From: Ornithinibacter aureus
Lineage (GTDB): Bacteria > Actinomycetota > Actinomycetes > Actinomycetales > Dermatophilaceae
Direction: 5' to 3'
DNA length: 64,000 bases
Assembly (NCBI RefSeq): GCF_009858245.1
Contig: NZ_VMSB01000001.1
Coordinates: 2,170,001 to 2,234,000 of the forward strand
Each line of letters opens with the position of its first letter. Positions within the stretch are counted from its first letter, which is position 1. The notes beneath the pieces are model-generated. The model had not been told where the DNA came from and ran no database searches. It saw only the letters and a list, made by a program, of their open reading frames with translations. The translations under genes were made by a program, and so were the position numbers. Shown here one piece after another: positions 30,051 through 41,171 of the stretch.

Positions 30051-31460
30051 TCACCCGGCCTCGAGGGACTCCTCCCGGATCCCGTTCCAGGCCAGCACGG
30101 CGTGCACGCGCCGGTTGGCGTGCGTCGAGTCCGGGAGGGCGAGCTTGGTGAAGACCGAGCGCAGGTGCGCGTCCACCGTGCGCTCTGAGAGCACGAGGCG
30201 CGCCGCGATCCCCGAGTTGGACAGTCCCTGGGCCAGCAGGCCGAGGACCTCCCGCTCACGGGGCGTCAGGACGGCCAGCCGAGGGTCGCCTCCGACGTGC
30301 GCGCAGGCCGACTGCCCAGGCTCATGCGCGGGCCCGGGGGGCGCGGGCTCGCGGGGCACGGCCGGCAGCGCCCTGGTGGGCTCCGCAGAGCCGGTCGACG
30401 TCATCGCGTCACCCGTCGCCGGCGCCCCGTCGGGGTGCTCGAGCACCGGACCCACCAGCCTGCGGGTCACCCAGGTCTCGAGGGGGCGGATGAGCAGCAT
30501 CACGGCGACTGCCAGGCCGGCCGCGACGACGCCACCGAGCGCGCCACCGGAGTCGACCAGGAGCACGACGGTGACGGCCACGAGTCCGGCCAGCAGTGCG
30601 ACGAGCCCCACGGCGAGGCGTGAGACCACCTGACGACCCAGGGCCAGCGGAGTGCGCAGGGCGCGAGACGTCCCCGCCACGATCACGGCGAGCGCGGCGT
30701 TCATCCCGCACAGCAGCACCGCGACGGGGGCCGGCGAGTCCGGCGCACCGGCGGCCAGGCCCCCGAGCACTCCGCACCCGAGCACGAGCACCGGACCGGT
30801 GAGTGCCGCGATGGCGACCAGGGTCAGCCTGCGACGGGCCTCACCCGTGGCGGCCCGCGCTGCACGGGTCGCGACCACCGGCCCGACGAGGGTGGAGGCG
30901 AGGAAGACGCCGTTGACCCCGCGGCCGATCGCGACCGCCGGGCCGGAGTCGATGAGCGGCGCCAGGCCGACCGGCGTCATCGGAGGGGCGAGCAGGGCGA
31001 GCATGACGGCATCCCCGACGGCGAGGGTGAGCACCCCGGCCATGAGCCGGGGTGACGACCCCTGCCCGATGTAGCGGACGGCGAGCAGCGGCAGCAGGGA
31101 CAGCGACGCCAGCACCGGCACGTGGGCGACGGGGGCTAGTGCGGCCAGCGCCCGCGTGGTCGAGCTGGCGGGGTCGCTCGAGGCGGCCAGGCCCAACGCG
31201 GCCCAGGCGGCCGGGTAGCCGAGCGTGACGCAGAACAGGCCCAGCGTGGACCGGCGCCAGGCGACCCAGCCCGGGTCGAGCCCTCGGTGGGCGGTGAGGA
31301 TGACGGATGCGGTCACGAGCGCGCAGGCGAGCACCCAGGACGAGGTTCCCGCAGAACCGGCAGGGGAGACGATGTCCGCGACGAGGACGAGGGCACTGAC
31401 TGCGACCATCGCCGCCGTGGCCGGAACCAGGCCCAGGGTGCGTGACGGTGGACGCTTCAT
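30051..31460 (-). CDS. Membrane-anchored LuxR-family regulator
   Basis: 469 aa. ATG at 31460 with GACACT seven bases upstream: probably leaderless. Residues 1-350 form about ten hydrophobic segments; a Pro/Ala linker (360-395) leads to a LuxR helix-turn-helix, LTPREREVLGLLAQGLSNSG then RLVLSERTVDAHLRSVFTKL (about 405-445). It therefore couples a membrane sensor to DNA binding without a receiver domain. It lies beside the photolyase/carotenoid locus and is a candidate light- or stress-responsive regulator, which is inference. Confidence 0.8.
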   Translation of the reverse strand: MKRPPSRTLGLVPATAAMVAVSALVLVADIVSPAGSAGTSSWVLACALVTASVILTAHRGLDPGWVAWRRSTLGLFCVTLGYPAAWAALGLAASSDPASSTTRALAALAPVAHVPVLASLSLLPLLAVRYIGQGSSPRLMAGVLTLAVGDAVMLALLAPPMTPVGLAPLIDSGPAVAIGRGVNGVFLASTLVGPVVATRAARAATGEARRRLTLVAIAALTGPVLVLGCGVLGGLAAGAPDSPAPVAVLLCGMNAALAVIVAGTSRALRTPLALGRQVVSRLAVGLVALLAGLVAVTVVLLVDSGGALGGVVAAGLAVAVMLLIRPLETWVTRRLVGPVLEHPDGAPATGDAMTSTGSAEPTRALPAVPREPAPPGPAHEPGQSACAHVGGDPRLAVLTPREREVLGLLAQGLSNSGIAARLVLSERTVDAHLRSVFTKLALPDSTHANRRVHAVLAWNGIREESLEAG

Positions 31461-31511
31461 GTCACCCAGTGTCGGGGACTGCGGGCCGCGGAACCAGCCC
31501 CCTGACACACC

Positions 31512-33007
<1,496 letters not shown>

Positions 33008-33011
<4 letters not shown>

Positions 33012-34270
33012 GTGCCCTCGAGGTCGGCGAGCACCGTGCGGGCGACCCGGTCACCGGAGACCAGAGCCCCCTGGATGGAGGCGGTGTCCCGGTGGTCGCC
33101 CGCGACGTAGACCCCCGGCGCGACCCGCGCCCGGCTGACCGTGCGCAGCGGCGCGGGCTGGGCCGGCAGCGCGTGCGGGATGTCGTCGCGGCGCAGCAGG
33201 CCCCAGTCAGCCGCGGACACCCCGAACATCTCCCCGGCCTGTCGCCGCACGTCCGCCTCGGTGCCGCCGGTGCCGTCCTTGGCCAGCAGGCAGGTCACCT
33301 GGACGAGGTGTCGTCCGGGCGGCGCGTACGACGGTGCGGCGTTGCTCATCACCGCGGCGTTGACCACGGGCCCCCGCCGACGACCGTCGACCATGAGCAG
33401 GGTGGATGCCGTCGGCGCCTGCGGGGCGTCGAACCACCAGGTCTGCAACCCCTTGGTCGTCGGGGCGGGCATCGGCAGCAGCCCTGCCACGGCATCCGGC
33501 CCGACGGCGACAACGGCGGCGCGGGCACTGACCCGGCAACCGCCGGCGAGCGTGAGCACCGTGCGCCCGGCATCCGCCCCGAGGGAGGTGACGGGTTCGC
33601 CGAGGCGAACGTCCACCCCCGCTGCGCGCGCTCGCCCGGCGAGCTGTTCCGGAAGGGCCCGGATGCCGTTCGCGGGCACCCCGGGCACCCCCAGCGCGAA
33701 CATGCGCACCAACAGGCGCGCGAACGCCTCGGAGGTCTCGCCCCGGTCCTCCGCGAGCACCCCGGCGAGGAAGGGCTCGATCACCTCGGTGCGCAGCGGG
33801 CCACGCACCCCTGCCCGATCGAGCCCGTCACCGAGCGAGCGATCGGCAGCAGCGGCACCGGCGATGACCCGGCGGGGTGCCACCACGGCGGGACCGGCCC
33901 AGCGAGCCAGCGCGGCGACGGTGCGCGGGGAGAGCAGGCCGCTGCGCAGCGTGGCGGCCAGACCACCGGGCGCACGCAACGGGTGCATCAGTTCGGCGAC
34001 GCCGCCCTCACGCCGCACCCGCAGCCCTGCGCCGAAGGGGCGCAGGTCGAGGGCGTCGACGTCGACCCAGCGCTGCACGGCCGGATAGGCGGGGTTGAGC
34101 ACCTGGAACCCGCGGTCGAGGAGGAAGCCGTCGACATCGTCGGTGCGCTGGCGCCCACCCACGGCATCCGCCGCCTCCACCATGACCACGGCCCGACCGG
34201 CCTGCGCGAGCACGTGCGCACACCTCAACCCGGCCAGCCCGGCACCCACGACCACGACTTCCGCATCCAC
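33008..34270 (-). CDS. FAD-dependent oxidoreductase (amine oxidase/CrtI-like)
   Basis: 420 aa. GTG at 34270 with TAGGGT seven bases upstream: leaderless. N-terminal FAD motif VVVGAGLAGLRCA, the RxGG-like GGRQRTDDVDG, and a C-terminal FAD-binding segment VYVAGDHRDTASIQGAL. It is related to protoporphyrinogen oxidase and carotenoid desaturases but its substrate is unknown. It is co-transcribed with the photolyase-like gene and divergent from crtE, so a role in carotenoid or other pigment oxidation is likely. Confidence 0.82.
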
Positions 34271-34321
34271 GGCCGCAACCCTAGGCTGAGCCCACCCGGA
34301 CCCCGTCTCGCTTGACCATAC

Positions 34322-34366
34322 TTTGTCTAAGGTTGTGGCCGCTCGGGGCCCGTTGTCTAGGCTTTG
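34322..34366. promoter_or_regulatory. Divergent crt/photolyase control region with TTGTCTA direct repeats
   Basis: TTGTCTAAGGTTG (34323-34335) and TTGTCTAGGCTTTG (34353-34366) are spaced 30 bp apart, three helical turns, between the FAD oxidoreductase and crtE starts. Their arrangement suits a cooperative MerR- or MarR-type regulator. No such regulator gene is in the window. Confidence 0.5.
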
Positions 34367-34435
34367 CGCACGGCGGTCAGCCGCCCCGGGACATTTCCCG
34401 TCCGACCAGACCAGCGAGGCAGGAGGCACACGTCG

Positions 34436-35563
34436 ATGAGTGCCGAGACGACCGCGCTCAAGCTCGACGCGCCGGACACCACGGCCACCATCGAGTCCAC
34501 CCTCACGCGGGCTGACTCCCTGCTCGAGACGACCTTCCTCGAGCTCGCGAGCGCGCTCGACCAAGCCGCGGCCGACAACGCCCCCGACGAGGCGACCCCG
34601 ACAGCCGGCCCGCTCGGGGTCGACCTGGTCGGCGAGCTCGCCGAGCGCTCGCGCAACCACGGCAAGCGCCTGCGCCCGACCCTGGCCCACTGGGGCTGGG
34701 TGGTCGGCGGCGCGGCACCCGGCAGCCACGACGACCTCGTGCGGATCGCTTCGGCCCTCGAACTTCTCCACCTGTTCGCGCTGATCCAGGACGACGTCAT
34801 GGACCGCTCCGACTCGCGGCGCGGTCGCCCCACGCTGCACGTCGTCGCGGCGCAGCGCCACCGTGCCGAGCAGGGCCTCGGCGACGACGCCCTCTTCGGC
34901 GACAGCGTGGCCACCCTCGTCTCCGACCTGGCACTGAGCGAGGCCACCCTGCTCGTCGCCCCCACCGCCGCCACCGTGCGGGCCGCGTGGCGGCTCATGG
35001 CGGTCGAGCTCGTCGAGGGCCAGCTGCTCGACGTCACCCACACCGCGGGCCGCCGCCGCGACCACGCGACCTCGCGGCGGATCGCCCGGTTCAAGAGCGG
35101 GCGCTACACGATCACCCGCCCCCTCCAGCTCGGCGCCCTCGTCGGTGGGGCCGACGAGCAGACGGTGCGCGGGCTCATCGCCTGGGGTGACCTCGTCGGC
35201 GACGCCTTCGCCGTGCGCGACGACGTCCTCGGCGTCTGGGGCGACCCGACCCTGACGGGCAAGCCGGCCGGTGACGACCTGCGCTCGGGCAAGCCCACCG
35301 AGCTGCTCATCTGGGCTGCCGAGCTCCTTCCCCCCAGCGACCGACCCCTGCTGGACGCCTGCGACGCCGGCACCCTCGACGACGCCGGGGTCGACGCCCT
35401 CCAGCAGGCGATGGTCGCCGCCGGGGTGCGCGAGCGGGCCGAGCAGGCCGTCGCCGACCTCAGCCGACGCGCCCACGCCCGCCTCGACGACCTCGCCGTC
35501 GAACCCCGGGCGGATGCCGCGCTGCGCGGCCTCGCCGACGCCATCGCCTGGCGGTCCTCGTGA
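34436..35563 (+). CDS. crtE: Geranylgeranyl diphosphate synthase
   Basis: 375 aa. ATG at 34436 with GGAGG ten bases upstream. The first Asp-rich motif is QDDVMDRSD with the Arg pair in RRGRPTLH; the KHxR-like region is NHGKRLRP; the second Asp motif is [10 protein letters not shown], where the fifth position is Gly rather than Asp. It condenses IPP with allylic diphosphates to C20-PP, the carotenoid precursor. Its TGA overlaps the GTG of crtI, starting a tightly coupled operon. Confidence 0.92.
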   Translation: MSAETTALKLDAPDTTATIESTLTRADSLLETTFLELASALDQAAADNAPDEATPTAGPLGVDLVGELAERSRNHGKRLRPTLAHWGWVVGGAAPGSHDDLVRIASALELLHLFALIQDDVMDRSDSRRGRPTLHVVAAQRHRAEQGLGDDALFGDSVATLVSDLALSEATLLVAPTAATVRAAWRLMAVELVEGQLLDVTHTAGRRRDHATSRRIARFKSGRYTITRPLQLGALVGGADEQTVRGLIAWGDLVGDAFAVRDDVLGVWGDPTLTGKPAGDDLRSGKPTELLIWAAELLPPSDRPLLDACDAGTLDDAGVDALQQAMVAAGVRERAEQAVADLSRRAHARLDDLAVEPRADAALRGLADAIAWRSS

Positions 35564-37068
35564 AGGTCCTCGTCGTCGGCGCGGGCCTCTCCGGGCTGGC
35601 CGCCGCCTGTCACCTGACCGCCGCTGGGCACGACGTCACCGTGCTCGAGCGCGAGGACGTCGTCGGTGGCCGCGCTGGCCTGCTGCGCCTCGGCGACTTC
35701 CGCCTCGACCCCGGGCCGGTCGTCATGACCATGCCCGAGCTGCTCCACGACCCGATCCGGGCCGTCGGCGGCGACCCCGACTCACTCATCACCATGCGTC
35801 ACCTCGACCCCGCCTACCGCGCGGTCTACCCCGACGGCAGCGAGCTGCACATCCGCGCCGACATGGATGACCTGCGCGAGGAGATCCGCACCAAGGTCGG
35901 CCCGGCCGACGCCGCGGGCTTCGATCGTTTCCTGGCGTGGCTGGAGCAGCTCTACGACACCGAGTTCGACACGTTCGTCGACCACAACTACACCTCACCG
36001 CTCGACCTCGTGCGCTCCCCGGCGACGGCACTCAAGCTGCTGCGGCTCGGCGGCCTCGGTGCCCTCGGCCCGTCCGTCGACCGGTTCTTCACCGACGACC
36101 GGCTCACCCGCATCTTCAGCTTCCAGGCCCTGTACGCCGGCATCTCGCCCGCCAAGGCCCGCGCAGTGCTCGCCGTCATCACCTACATGGACACCGTGCG
36201 CGGCGTGTTCTACCCCGAGGGTGGCATGCACGCCGTGCCCCGGGCGATGGCCCAGGCCCTCACCGACGCGGGGGTCTCGATCCACCTCGACGTCGAGGTC
36301 AGCGAGATCCTGCGCCGCGGCGACGGAGCAGTCGCCGGGGTCGCCACCACCGGCGGTGAGCGCCTCGCGGCCGACGCCGTGGTCGCGACCGTCGACCTCC
36401 CGGTGGTCTACGACCGCCTGCTCCCCGGCATCCGGGCACCGCGCACGATCAGGACCGGCAGCTACTCCCCCTCCGCCGTCGTGTGGCACGTCGGGGCCTC
36501 GGGCACACCCGGCCCGCACCTGCGCCACCACAACATCCACTTCGGCACCGACTGGGACGGCGCCTTCGAGGCGATCATCGACCGCGGCGAGCTCATGCCC
36601 GACCCCTCGCGCCTGGTCACCGTGCCCTCGGTGACCGACCCGAGCGCCGCCCCGGCCGGCTCCACCGCCATGTACGTGCTCGAACCGGTGCCACACACCG
36701 GCGCCGGGCTGGACTGGCGCCGTGAGTCCGGGCCGATGCGTGAGCGGCTCTTCCGGTTCCTCGAGGCGGGCGGCTACCCGACCGACATCCGCGAGGAGGC
36801 CTTCATCACCCCTGATGACTGGCGCGCCCAGGGCATGCACCTCGGCACCCCGTTCGCCCTCGCCCACACCTTCCGCCAGTCCGGCCCCTTCCGCCCGTCG
36901 AACGTCGACCGACGGGTGCCCGGCCTGGTGTTCGCCGGCTCCGGCACCCAGCCGGGCGTCGGCATCCCCATGGTGCTCGTCAGCGGCAAGCTCGCCGCGC
37001 AGCGGGTGCAGCAGTACGCAGGGGGCGCGCGCCCGGTTGCCACGTCACCGCGTACGGTGGCGCGGTGA
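35560..37068 (+). CDS. crtI: Phytoene desaturase
   Basis: 502 aa. GTG at 35560 overlaps the crtE stop by four bases. FAD motif [18 protein letters not shown] (2-19), GGRAG loop, and the C-terminal CrtI signature around [18 protein letters not shown]. It introduces double bonds into phytoene towards lycopene at the membrane. Its own stop overlaps the start of the crtB-idi gene (GTGA), so the three genes are translated together. Confidence 0.93.
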   Translation: MKVLVVGAGLSGLAAACHLTAAGHDVTVLEREDVVGGRAGLLRLGDFRLDPGPVVMTMPELLHDPIRAVGGDPDSLITMRHLDPAYRAVYPDGSELHIRADMDDLREEIRTKVGPADAAGFDRFLAWLEQLYDTEFDTFVDHNYTSPLDLVRSPATALKLLRLGGLGALGPSVDRFFTDDRLTRIFSFQALYAGISPAKARAVLAVITYMDTVRGVFYPEGGMHAVPRAMAQALTDAGVSIHLDVEVSEILRRGDGAVAGVATTGGERLAADAVVATVDLPVVYDRLLPGIRAPRTIRTGSYSPSAVVWHVGASGTPGPHLRHHNIHFGTDWDGAFEAIIDRGELMPDPSRLVTVPSVTDPSAAPAGSTAMYVLEPVPHTGAGLDWRRESGPMRERLFRFLEAGGYPTDIREEAFITPDDWRAQGMHLGTPFALAHTFRQSGPFRPSNVDRRVPGLVFAGSGTQPGVGIPMVLVSGKLAAQRVQQYAGGARPVATSPRTVAR

Positions 37069-38606
37069 CCGCCCCCACCCCGCGCACCTCGCCCGAGGTG
37101 CTGGCCGCCGGCTACGCCCGCTGCGCCGAGATCACTCGTGAGCACGGGACGACGTACTACTGGGGCGCCCGCCTCCTTCCGGCCGCGTCGCGCCGCCACG
37201 TGCACGCCGTCTACACGCTGGCCCGCCTCGCCGACGACATCGTCGACCTCGCCGGCCCCGAGCCCGGGCCCGAGACCGCCGCCGAGCTCGACGCCTTCGA
37301 GGCCTCGTTCTGGCAGGCCCTGGCCGACGGCACGTCCACCGACCCCGTCATGGCCGCCGTCGCCACGTCGGTGCGCGAGTGCGGCATCGCCGACGAGTGC
37401 TTCACCCGCTTCTTCGGGGCCATGCGCAGCGATCTGACCCAGCGCACCTACGAGACCTGGGCCGACCTGCTCGCCTACATGGACGGCAGTGCCGCCGTCA
37501 TCGGCGAGATGATGCTCCCGGTGCTCAACCCCCGGGCGGATGCCGTCGTGCCGGCTCGCGCGCTCGGCCTCGCCTTCCAGCTGACGAACTTCCTGAGGGA
37601 CGTCGGCGAGGACCTCGACCGCGGGCGGGTCTACATCCCCCAGGAGGACCTGCGCCGGTTCGGCGCCGACCCCCACGCCCGGGTCGTCACCCCGCAGTGG
37701 CGTGAGCTGATGGCCTTCCAGATCGAGCGCAACCGCCGCCTCTACCGGGAGGCCGACGCCGGCATCCCCATCCTTCCCGGGGCCTCACGACGCTGCGTCG
37801 CGACGGCACGGGTGCTCTACGCCCGCATCCTCGAGGGCATCGAGGCCGCCGACTACGACGTGTTCACCTCTCGCGCACGGGTGCCCACCGCACGCAAGGC
37901 CGCACTGGCGGCGCGCATGGTGACCTCGCGCGACCCGATGCGGCTCGTGGCCCGCGACCGGGCCGCCGTCGACCCCCTCGGCGGGGCCTGGGTGTCCGAC
38001 GACCCCGTGGTGCTCGTCGACGAGGGCGGTGCCCCCATCGGTCAGGGCCGCAAGTCAGCGATCCACCACGACGACACCCCGCTGCACCTGGCGTTCTCCT
38101 GCTACGTCCTGGACCCCGCGGGCCGGCTTCTCGTCACGACGCGGGCGGCCAGCAAGCCGAGCTTCCCCGGCGTCGTCACCAACACCGTGTGCGGCCACCC
38201 GACCCCCGGCGAGGACCTCGCGCAGGCGGTGCGGCGGCGGGCCCGCAGCGAGCTGGGCGTCGAGGTCGGCGACCTGCGCCTCGTGCTGCCCGAGTTCCGC
38301 TACCGGGCGCAGATGAACGGCATCGTCGAGAACGAGGTGTGCCCGGTCTTCGTCGGGTGGGCGACCAGCGACTCCACCGCCCCCGACCCCGACGAGGTCG
38401 ACGACGTGCAGTGGGTGCCCTGGGAGCAGTTCCGAGACGAGGTGCTCGCGGGAGTGCGCACCGTCTCGCCGTGGGCCACCGAGCAGGTTCCGTTGCTGGC
38501 CGCCCTCGGCCCGGACCCCCGCTCCTGGCCCGCCGGGTCACGCGCCGCCCTGCCCCCGGCGGCTACCCTCGGCCCGGGCGCCGATGCCCTGACCCCGGCG
38601 TCCTGA
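37065..38606 (+). CDS. Phytoene synthase fused to isopentenyl-diphosphate isomerase
   Basis: 513 aa, about 200 longer than a normal phytoene synthase. Residues 1-300 are CrtB: LADDIVD (Asp motif 1, 57-61) and [17 protein letters not shown] (motif 2). Residues about 312-490 are a type [20 protein letters not shown]-like region (here CYVLDPAGR), [16 protein letters not shown] with catalytic C376, [10 protein letters not shown], and [10 protein letters not shown] with the acidic residues. One frame runs through both without a stop. The fusion would place DMAPP supply and C40 formation in one protein. GTG start overlaps the crtI stop. Confidence 0.9.
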   Translation: MTAPTPRTSPEVLAAGYARCAEITREHGTTYYWGARLLPAASRRHVHAVYTLARLADDIVDLAGPEPGPETAAELDAFEASFWQALADGTSTDPVMAAVATSVRECGIADECFTRFFGAMRSDLTQRTYETWADLLAYMDGSAAVIGEMMLPVLNPRADAVVPARALGLAFQLTNFLRDVGEDLDRGRVYIPQEDLRRFGADPHARVVTPQWRELMAFQIERNRRLYREADAGIPILPGASRRCVATARVLYARILEGIEAADYDVFTSRARVPTARKAALAARMVTSRDPMRLVARDRAAVDPLGGAWVSDDPVVLVDEGGAPIGQGRKSAIHHDDTPLHLAFSCYVLDPAGRLLVTTRAASKPSFPGVVTNTVCGHPTPGEDLAQAVRRRARSELGVEVGDLRLVLPEFRYRAQMNGIVENEVCPVFVGWATSDSTAPDPDEVDDVQWVPWEQFRDEVLAGVRTVSPWATEQVPLLAALGPDPRSWPAGSRAALPPAATLGPGADALTPAS

Positions 38607-38671
38607 GCGCCGCGACCGTTCACCCCCCGCGACGCCGACACCGTCGTCGAGGACACCATGAAGGAGACCGT

Positions 38672-39427
38672 GTGAGCACGTCCTCACCGAGCACGCAGGG
38701 CTGGGTCCTCGCCGACGCCTTCGACCGGGCCGCCCCCACGTACGACGCCATGGTGGCCCTGTCCCCCGGCTACCACGACCAGCTGCTCGGAGCCGCCGGC
38801 GAGCTGCTCGACCGGCTGCCGGCCCCGGACGGCTCGGCCCTGACGGTGCTCGACCTCGGGTGCGGTTCCGGTGCCTCGACTCAGGCCCTGCTCAAGCAGT
38901 GGCGCACCCGCGGGGGCGCCGCCGACCGGCTGAGCGTCACCGGTGTCGACATGTCCGAGGGGATGGTGGCGCAGGCCCGCGCCAAGTCGTGGCCCGCCGG
39001 GGTCGAGCTCGTCGTGTCGGACGCCGTGACCTACCTCGAGGCGCTCCCGGACGACACGGTCGACGGCATCCTCGCCTGCTACCTGCTGCGCAACGTGCCC
39101 GACCGCGAGCGCCTCGTGCGCGAGATGGCCCGCGTGCTGCGCCCGGGCGGCGGCGTCGTCATCCACGACTACTCCGTGCAGGGCAGCACCCGCGCCAGGG
39201 CCATCTGGGCGACCATCTGCCACGGCGTCATCATCCCGCTGGCCGTGGTCAAGCGCTCCGACGTGCCGCTGCACCGCTACCTCTACACGAGCGTGCGGGA
39301 CTTCGACTCGGTCGCCCGGATCTGCGAGCGGCTCCTCGGCGCCGGCCTGGTCGACGTGCGGCACCGCACCTACCGCGGCTGGCAACGCGACGTCATCCAC
39401 ACCGTGGGCGGATCGGCGCCCCTGTGA
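38672..39427 (+). CDS. SAM methyltransferase of the carotenoid operon (CrtT-like)
   Basis: 251 aa. GTG at 38672 with AAGGAG six bases upstream, 65 bases after the fusion gene. UbiE/COQ5-type fold: AFDRAAPTYDAMV at the start, motif I VLDLGCGSGASTQ, VTGVDMSEGM, and VLRPGGGVVIHD. Methyltransferases in this position of aromatic-carotenoid clusters are called CrtT; their exact substrate is not settled. The stop overlaps the GTG of the next gene. Confidence 0.8.
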   Translation: MSTSSPSTQGWVLADAFDRAAPTYDAMVALSPGYHDQLLGAAGELLDRLPAPDGSALTVLDLGCGSGASTQALLKQWRTRGGAADRLSVTGVDMSEGMVAQARAKSWPAGVELVVSDAVTYLEALPDDTVDGILACYLLRNVPDRERLVREMARVLRPGGGVVIHDYSVQGSTRARAIWATICHGVIIPLAVVKRSDVPLHRYLYTSVRDFDSVARICERLLGAGLVDVRHRTYRGWQRDVIHTVGGSAPL

Positions 39428-41073
39428 GCCCGGTACGCCGCACCCCGACGTGGCGGCCGGGCCGGGACGCGCGAGCCGTGTTCCACCCGCCGCCGGCCCC
39501 GACACCCCCCGTGGATGCCGTGCCCGCCTCCGCGCGCCACGTCGTCGTCGTCGGTGGCGGCATCGCGGGGTTGACCTCTGCGCTGGCGCTCGCGGAGCGC
39601 GGGGTGCGGGTCACCGTGCTCGAGCGCGAGGAGCGCCTCGGCGGCCGGGTGCGCGCGTGGCCGGTGGACGGGCCCGGCAGTGACGCCTGGATGAGCCGGG
39701 GGTTCCACGCCTTCTTCCGGCAGTACTACAACCTGCGCGCCGTACTGCGCCGCACCGACCCCACGTTGTCGCGGCTGCGCCCACTGGACGACTACCCGCT
39801 GGTGCGTGACGGCGGTGGCCAGGACTCGTTCGCGAAGATCCCGCGCACGCCGCCGTGGAACCTGGCTGCCTTCGTCGCCCGCAGCCCGAGCTTCGACCTG
39901 CGCGGGTTGGCCGGGGTCGACGTCGAGGCCGCCCTCGGCCTGCTCGACGTGGACTTCCCCGCGACGTACACCGCGCTCGACGGGGTCAGCGCCGCCGACG
40001 TGCTCGATCGGTTGCAGTTCCCCGAGGCCGCCCGCCACCTCGCCCTCGAGGTCTTCGCCCGCAGCTTCTTCGCCGACCCGCGCGAGTTCTCCGGGGCCGA
40101 GCTCGTCGCGATGTTCCACATGTACTTCGTCGGCTCCGCCGAGGGGCTGCTCTTCGACGTACCGGCCGACGACTACGACAGCACGCTGTGGGGCCCGCTC
40201 GGCGCCCACCTGCACTCCCTCGGGGTCGCCGTGCACATGGGGCGGTCGGTCGAGTCGGTGACCGACACCGCCGACGGGGTGTCCGTGCTGCACACCGTTG
40301 CCGACGGTGGCGGGGACTCCCACTGGGAGCAGGCGGATGCCGTCGTCCTCGCCCTGGACCCGGTCGGCCTGCGTCGGGTCGTCGACTCCTCCCCCGGGTT
40401 GGGGGGCGACACCCCGGCCGGCGCCGCGTGGCGCGAGTCGGTGGCCGGCATCCGGTCTGCTCCGGCGTTCGCCGTCTGGCGGCTGTGGTTCTCCGGCCTC
40501 GTGGCTCCCGAGCGGGCGCCGTTCCTCGGCACGAGCGGCTACGGACCCCTCGACAACATCTCGGTGCTCGAGCGCTTCGAGGGCCACGCCACCCGGTGGA
40601 GCGCCGAGCACGGCGGCTCGGTCGTCGAGCTGCACGCCTACGCGCTGCCCGAGGGGACCATCGAGAGCGAGCTGCGCGACTCGATGCTGCACGAGCTGCA
40701 CCGGGTCTACCCCGAGACGGCCACGATGACCGTGCTGCACGACGAGTGGGTGGTCGAGCGTGACTGCGTGCTCGTCGGGCTCGAGCCGTGGCGCTCCCGG
40801 CCCGGGGTCCGCACCCCCGACTCCTCGATCGTGCTCGCCGGCGACGCAGTGCGCTGCGACCTGCCCGTGGCCCTGATGGAGCGGGCCGCCACGACCGGGT
40901 GGATGGCCGCGGACCTGCTCCTCACCGGGTGGGGAGTGCCCGGTCACGGCGTCTGGTCGGTGCCGATGGGTTCACGCCTGGGTGCGGTGCCGCGGGTGGC
41001 GCGGCGCGGCATCCGTCGCTTCCGCGCGGCCACCGGGTCGGGCGCACGCAGCAGTTCGGATGCCGCACAGTAG
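39424..41073 (+). CDS. FAD-dependent carotenoid oxidoreductase (CrtU-like)
   Basis: 549 aa. GTG at 39424 overlaps the methyltransferase stop. After a 40-residue Pro-rich leader come the FAD motif VVVVGGGIAGLTSALALAE, the GGRVRAW loop, and MSRGFHAFFRQYYNLR, which resembles carotenoid phi-ring desaturase/methyltransferases (isorenieratene synthase, CrtU). SIVLAGDAVRCDLPVALMERA is the C-terminal FAD site. If it is CrtU it would act on beta-rings, but no lycopene cyclase gene is in the window, so the cyclase must be elsewhere or the product differs. Confidence 0.75.
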   Translation: MSPVRRTPTWRPGRDARAVFHPPPAPTPPVDAVPASARHVVVVGGGIAGLTSALALAERGVRVTVLEREERLGGRVRAWPVDGPGSDAWMSRGFHAFFRQYYNLRAVLRRTDPTLSRLRPLDDYPLVRDGGGQDSFAKIPRTPPWNLAAFVARSPSFDLRGLAGVDVEAALGLLDVDFPATYTALDGVSAADVLDRLQFPEAARHLALEVFARSFFADPREFSGAELVAMFHMYFVGSAEGLLFDVPADDYDSTLWGPLGAHLHSLGVAVHMGRSVESVTDTADGVSVLHTVADGGGDSHWEQADAVVLALDPVGLRRVVDSSPGLGGDTPAGAAWRESVAGIRSAPAFAVWRLWFSGLVAPERAPFLGTSGYGPLDNISVLERFEGHATRWSAEHGGSVVELHAYALPEGTIESELRDSMLHELHRVYPETATMTVLHDEWVVERDCVLVGLEPWRSRPGVRTPDSSIVLAGDAVRCDLPVALMERAATTGWMAADLLLTGWGVPGHGVWSVPMGSRLGAVPRVARRGIRRFRAATGSGARSSSDAAQ

Positions 41074-41138
41074 TTCGACGACGACGCAGTAGTTCGGATG
41101 CCGTCCGGTAATTGCTGCGTGCGATCCGAACTTCTGCG
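41047..41138. terminator. Repeat-built hairpin between convergent genes
   Basis: CGCAGCAGTTCGGAT (41047-41061, within the end of the crtU-like gene) and CGCAGTAGTTCGGAT (41085-41099) are direct copies; ATCCGAACTTCTGCG (41124-41138) is the inverted partner. The second and third can pair with one mismatch around a 24-base loop. Confidence 0.6.
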
Positions 41139-41171
41139 TTCGGCTGGCGGCCGCGGGGCCGGCAGTCCGGG

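Noticed and set aside
38658-38675. A five-codon leader peptide ORF (ATG AAG GAG ACC GTG TGA) before the crtT-like gene
   Set aside because: The AAGGAG in it is simply the ribosome-binding site of the GTG at 38672.
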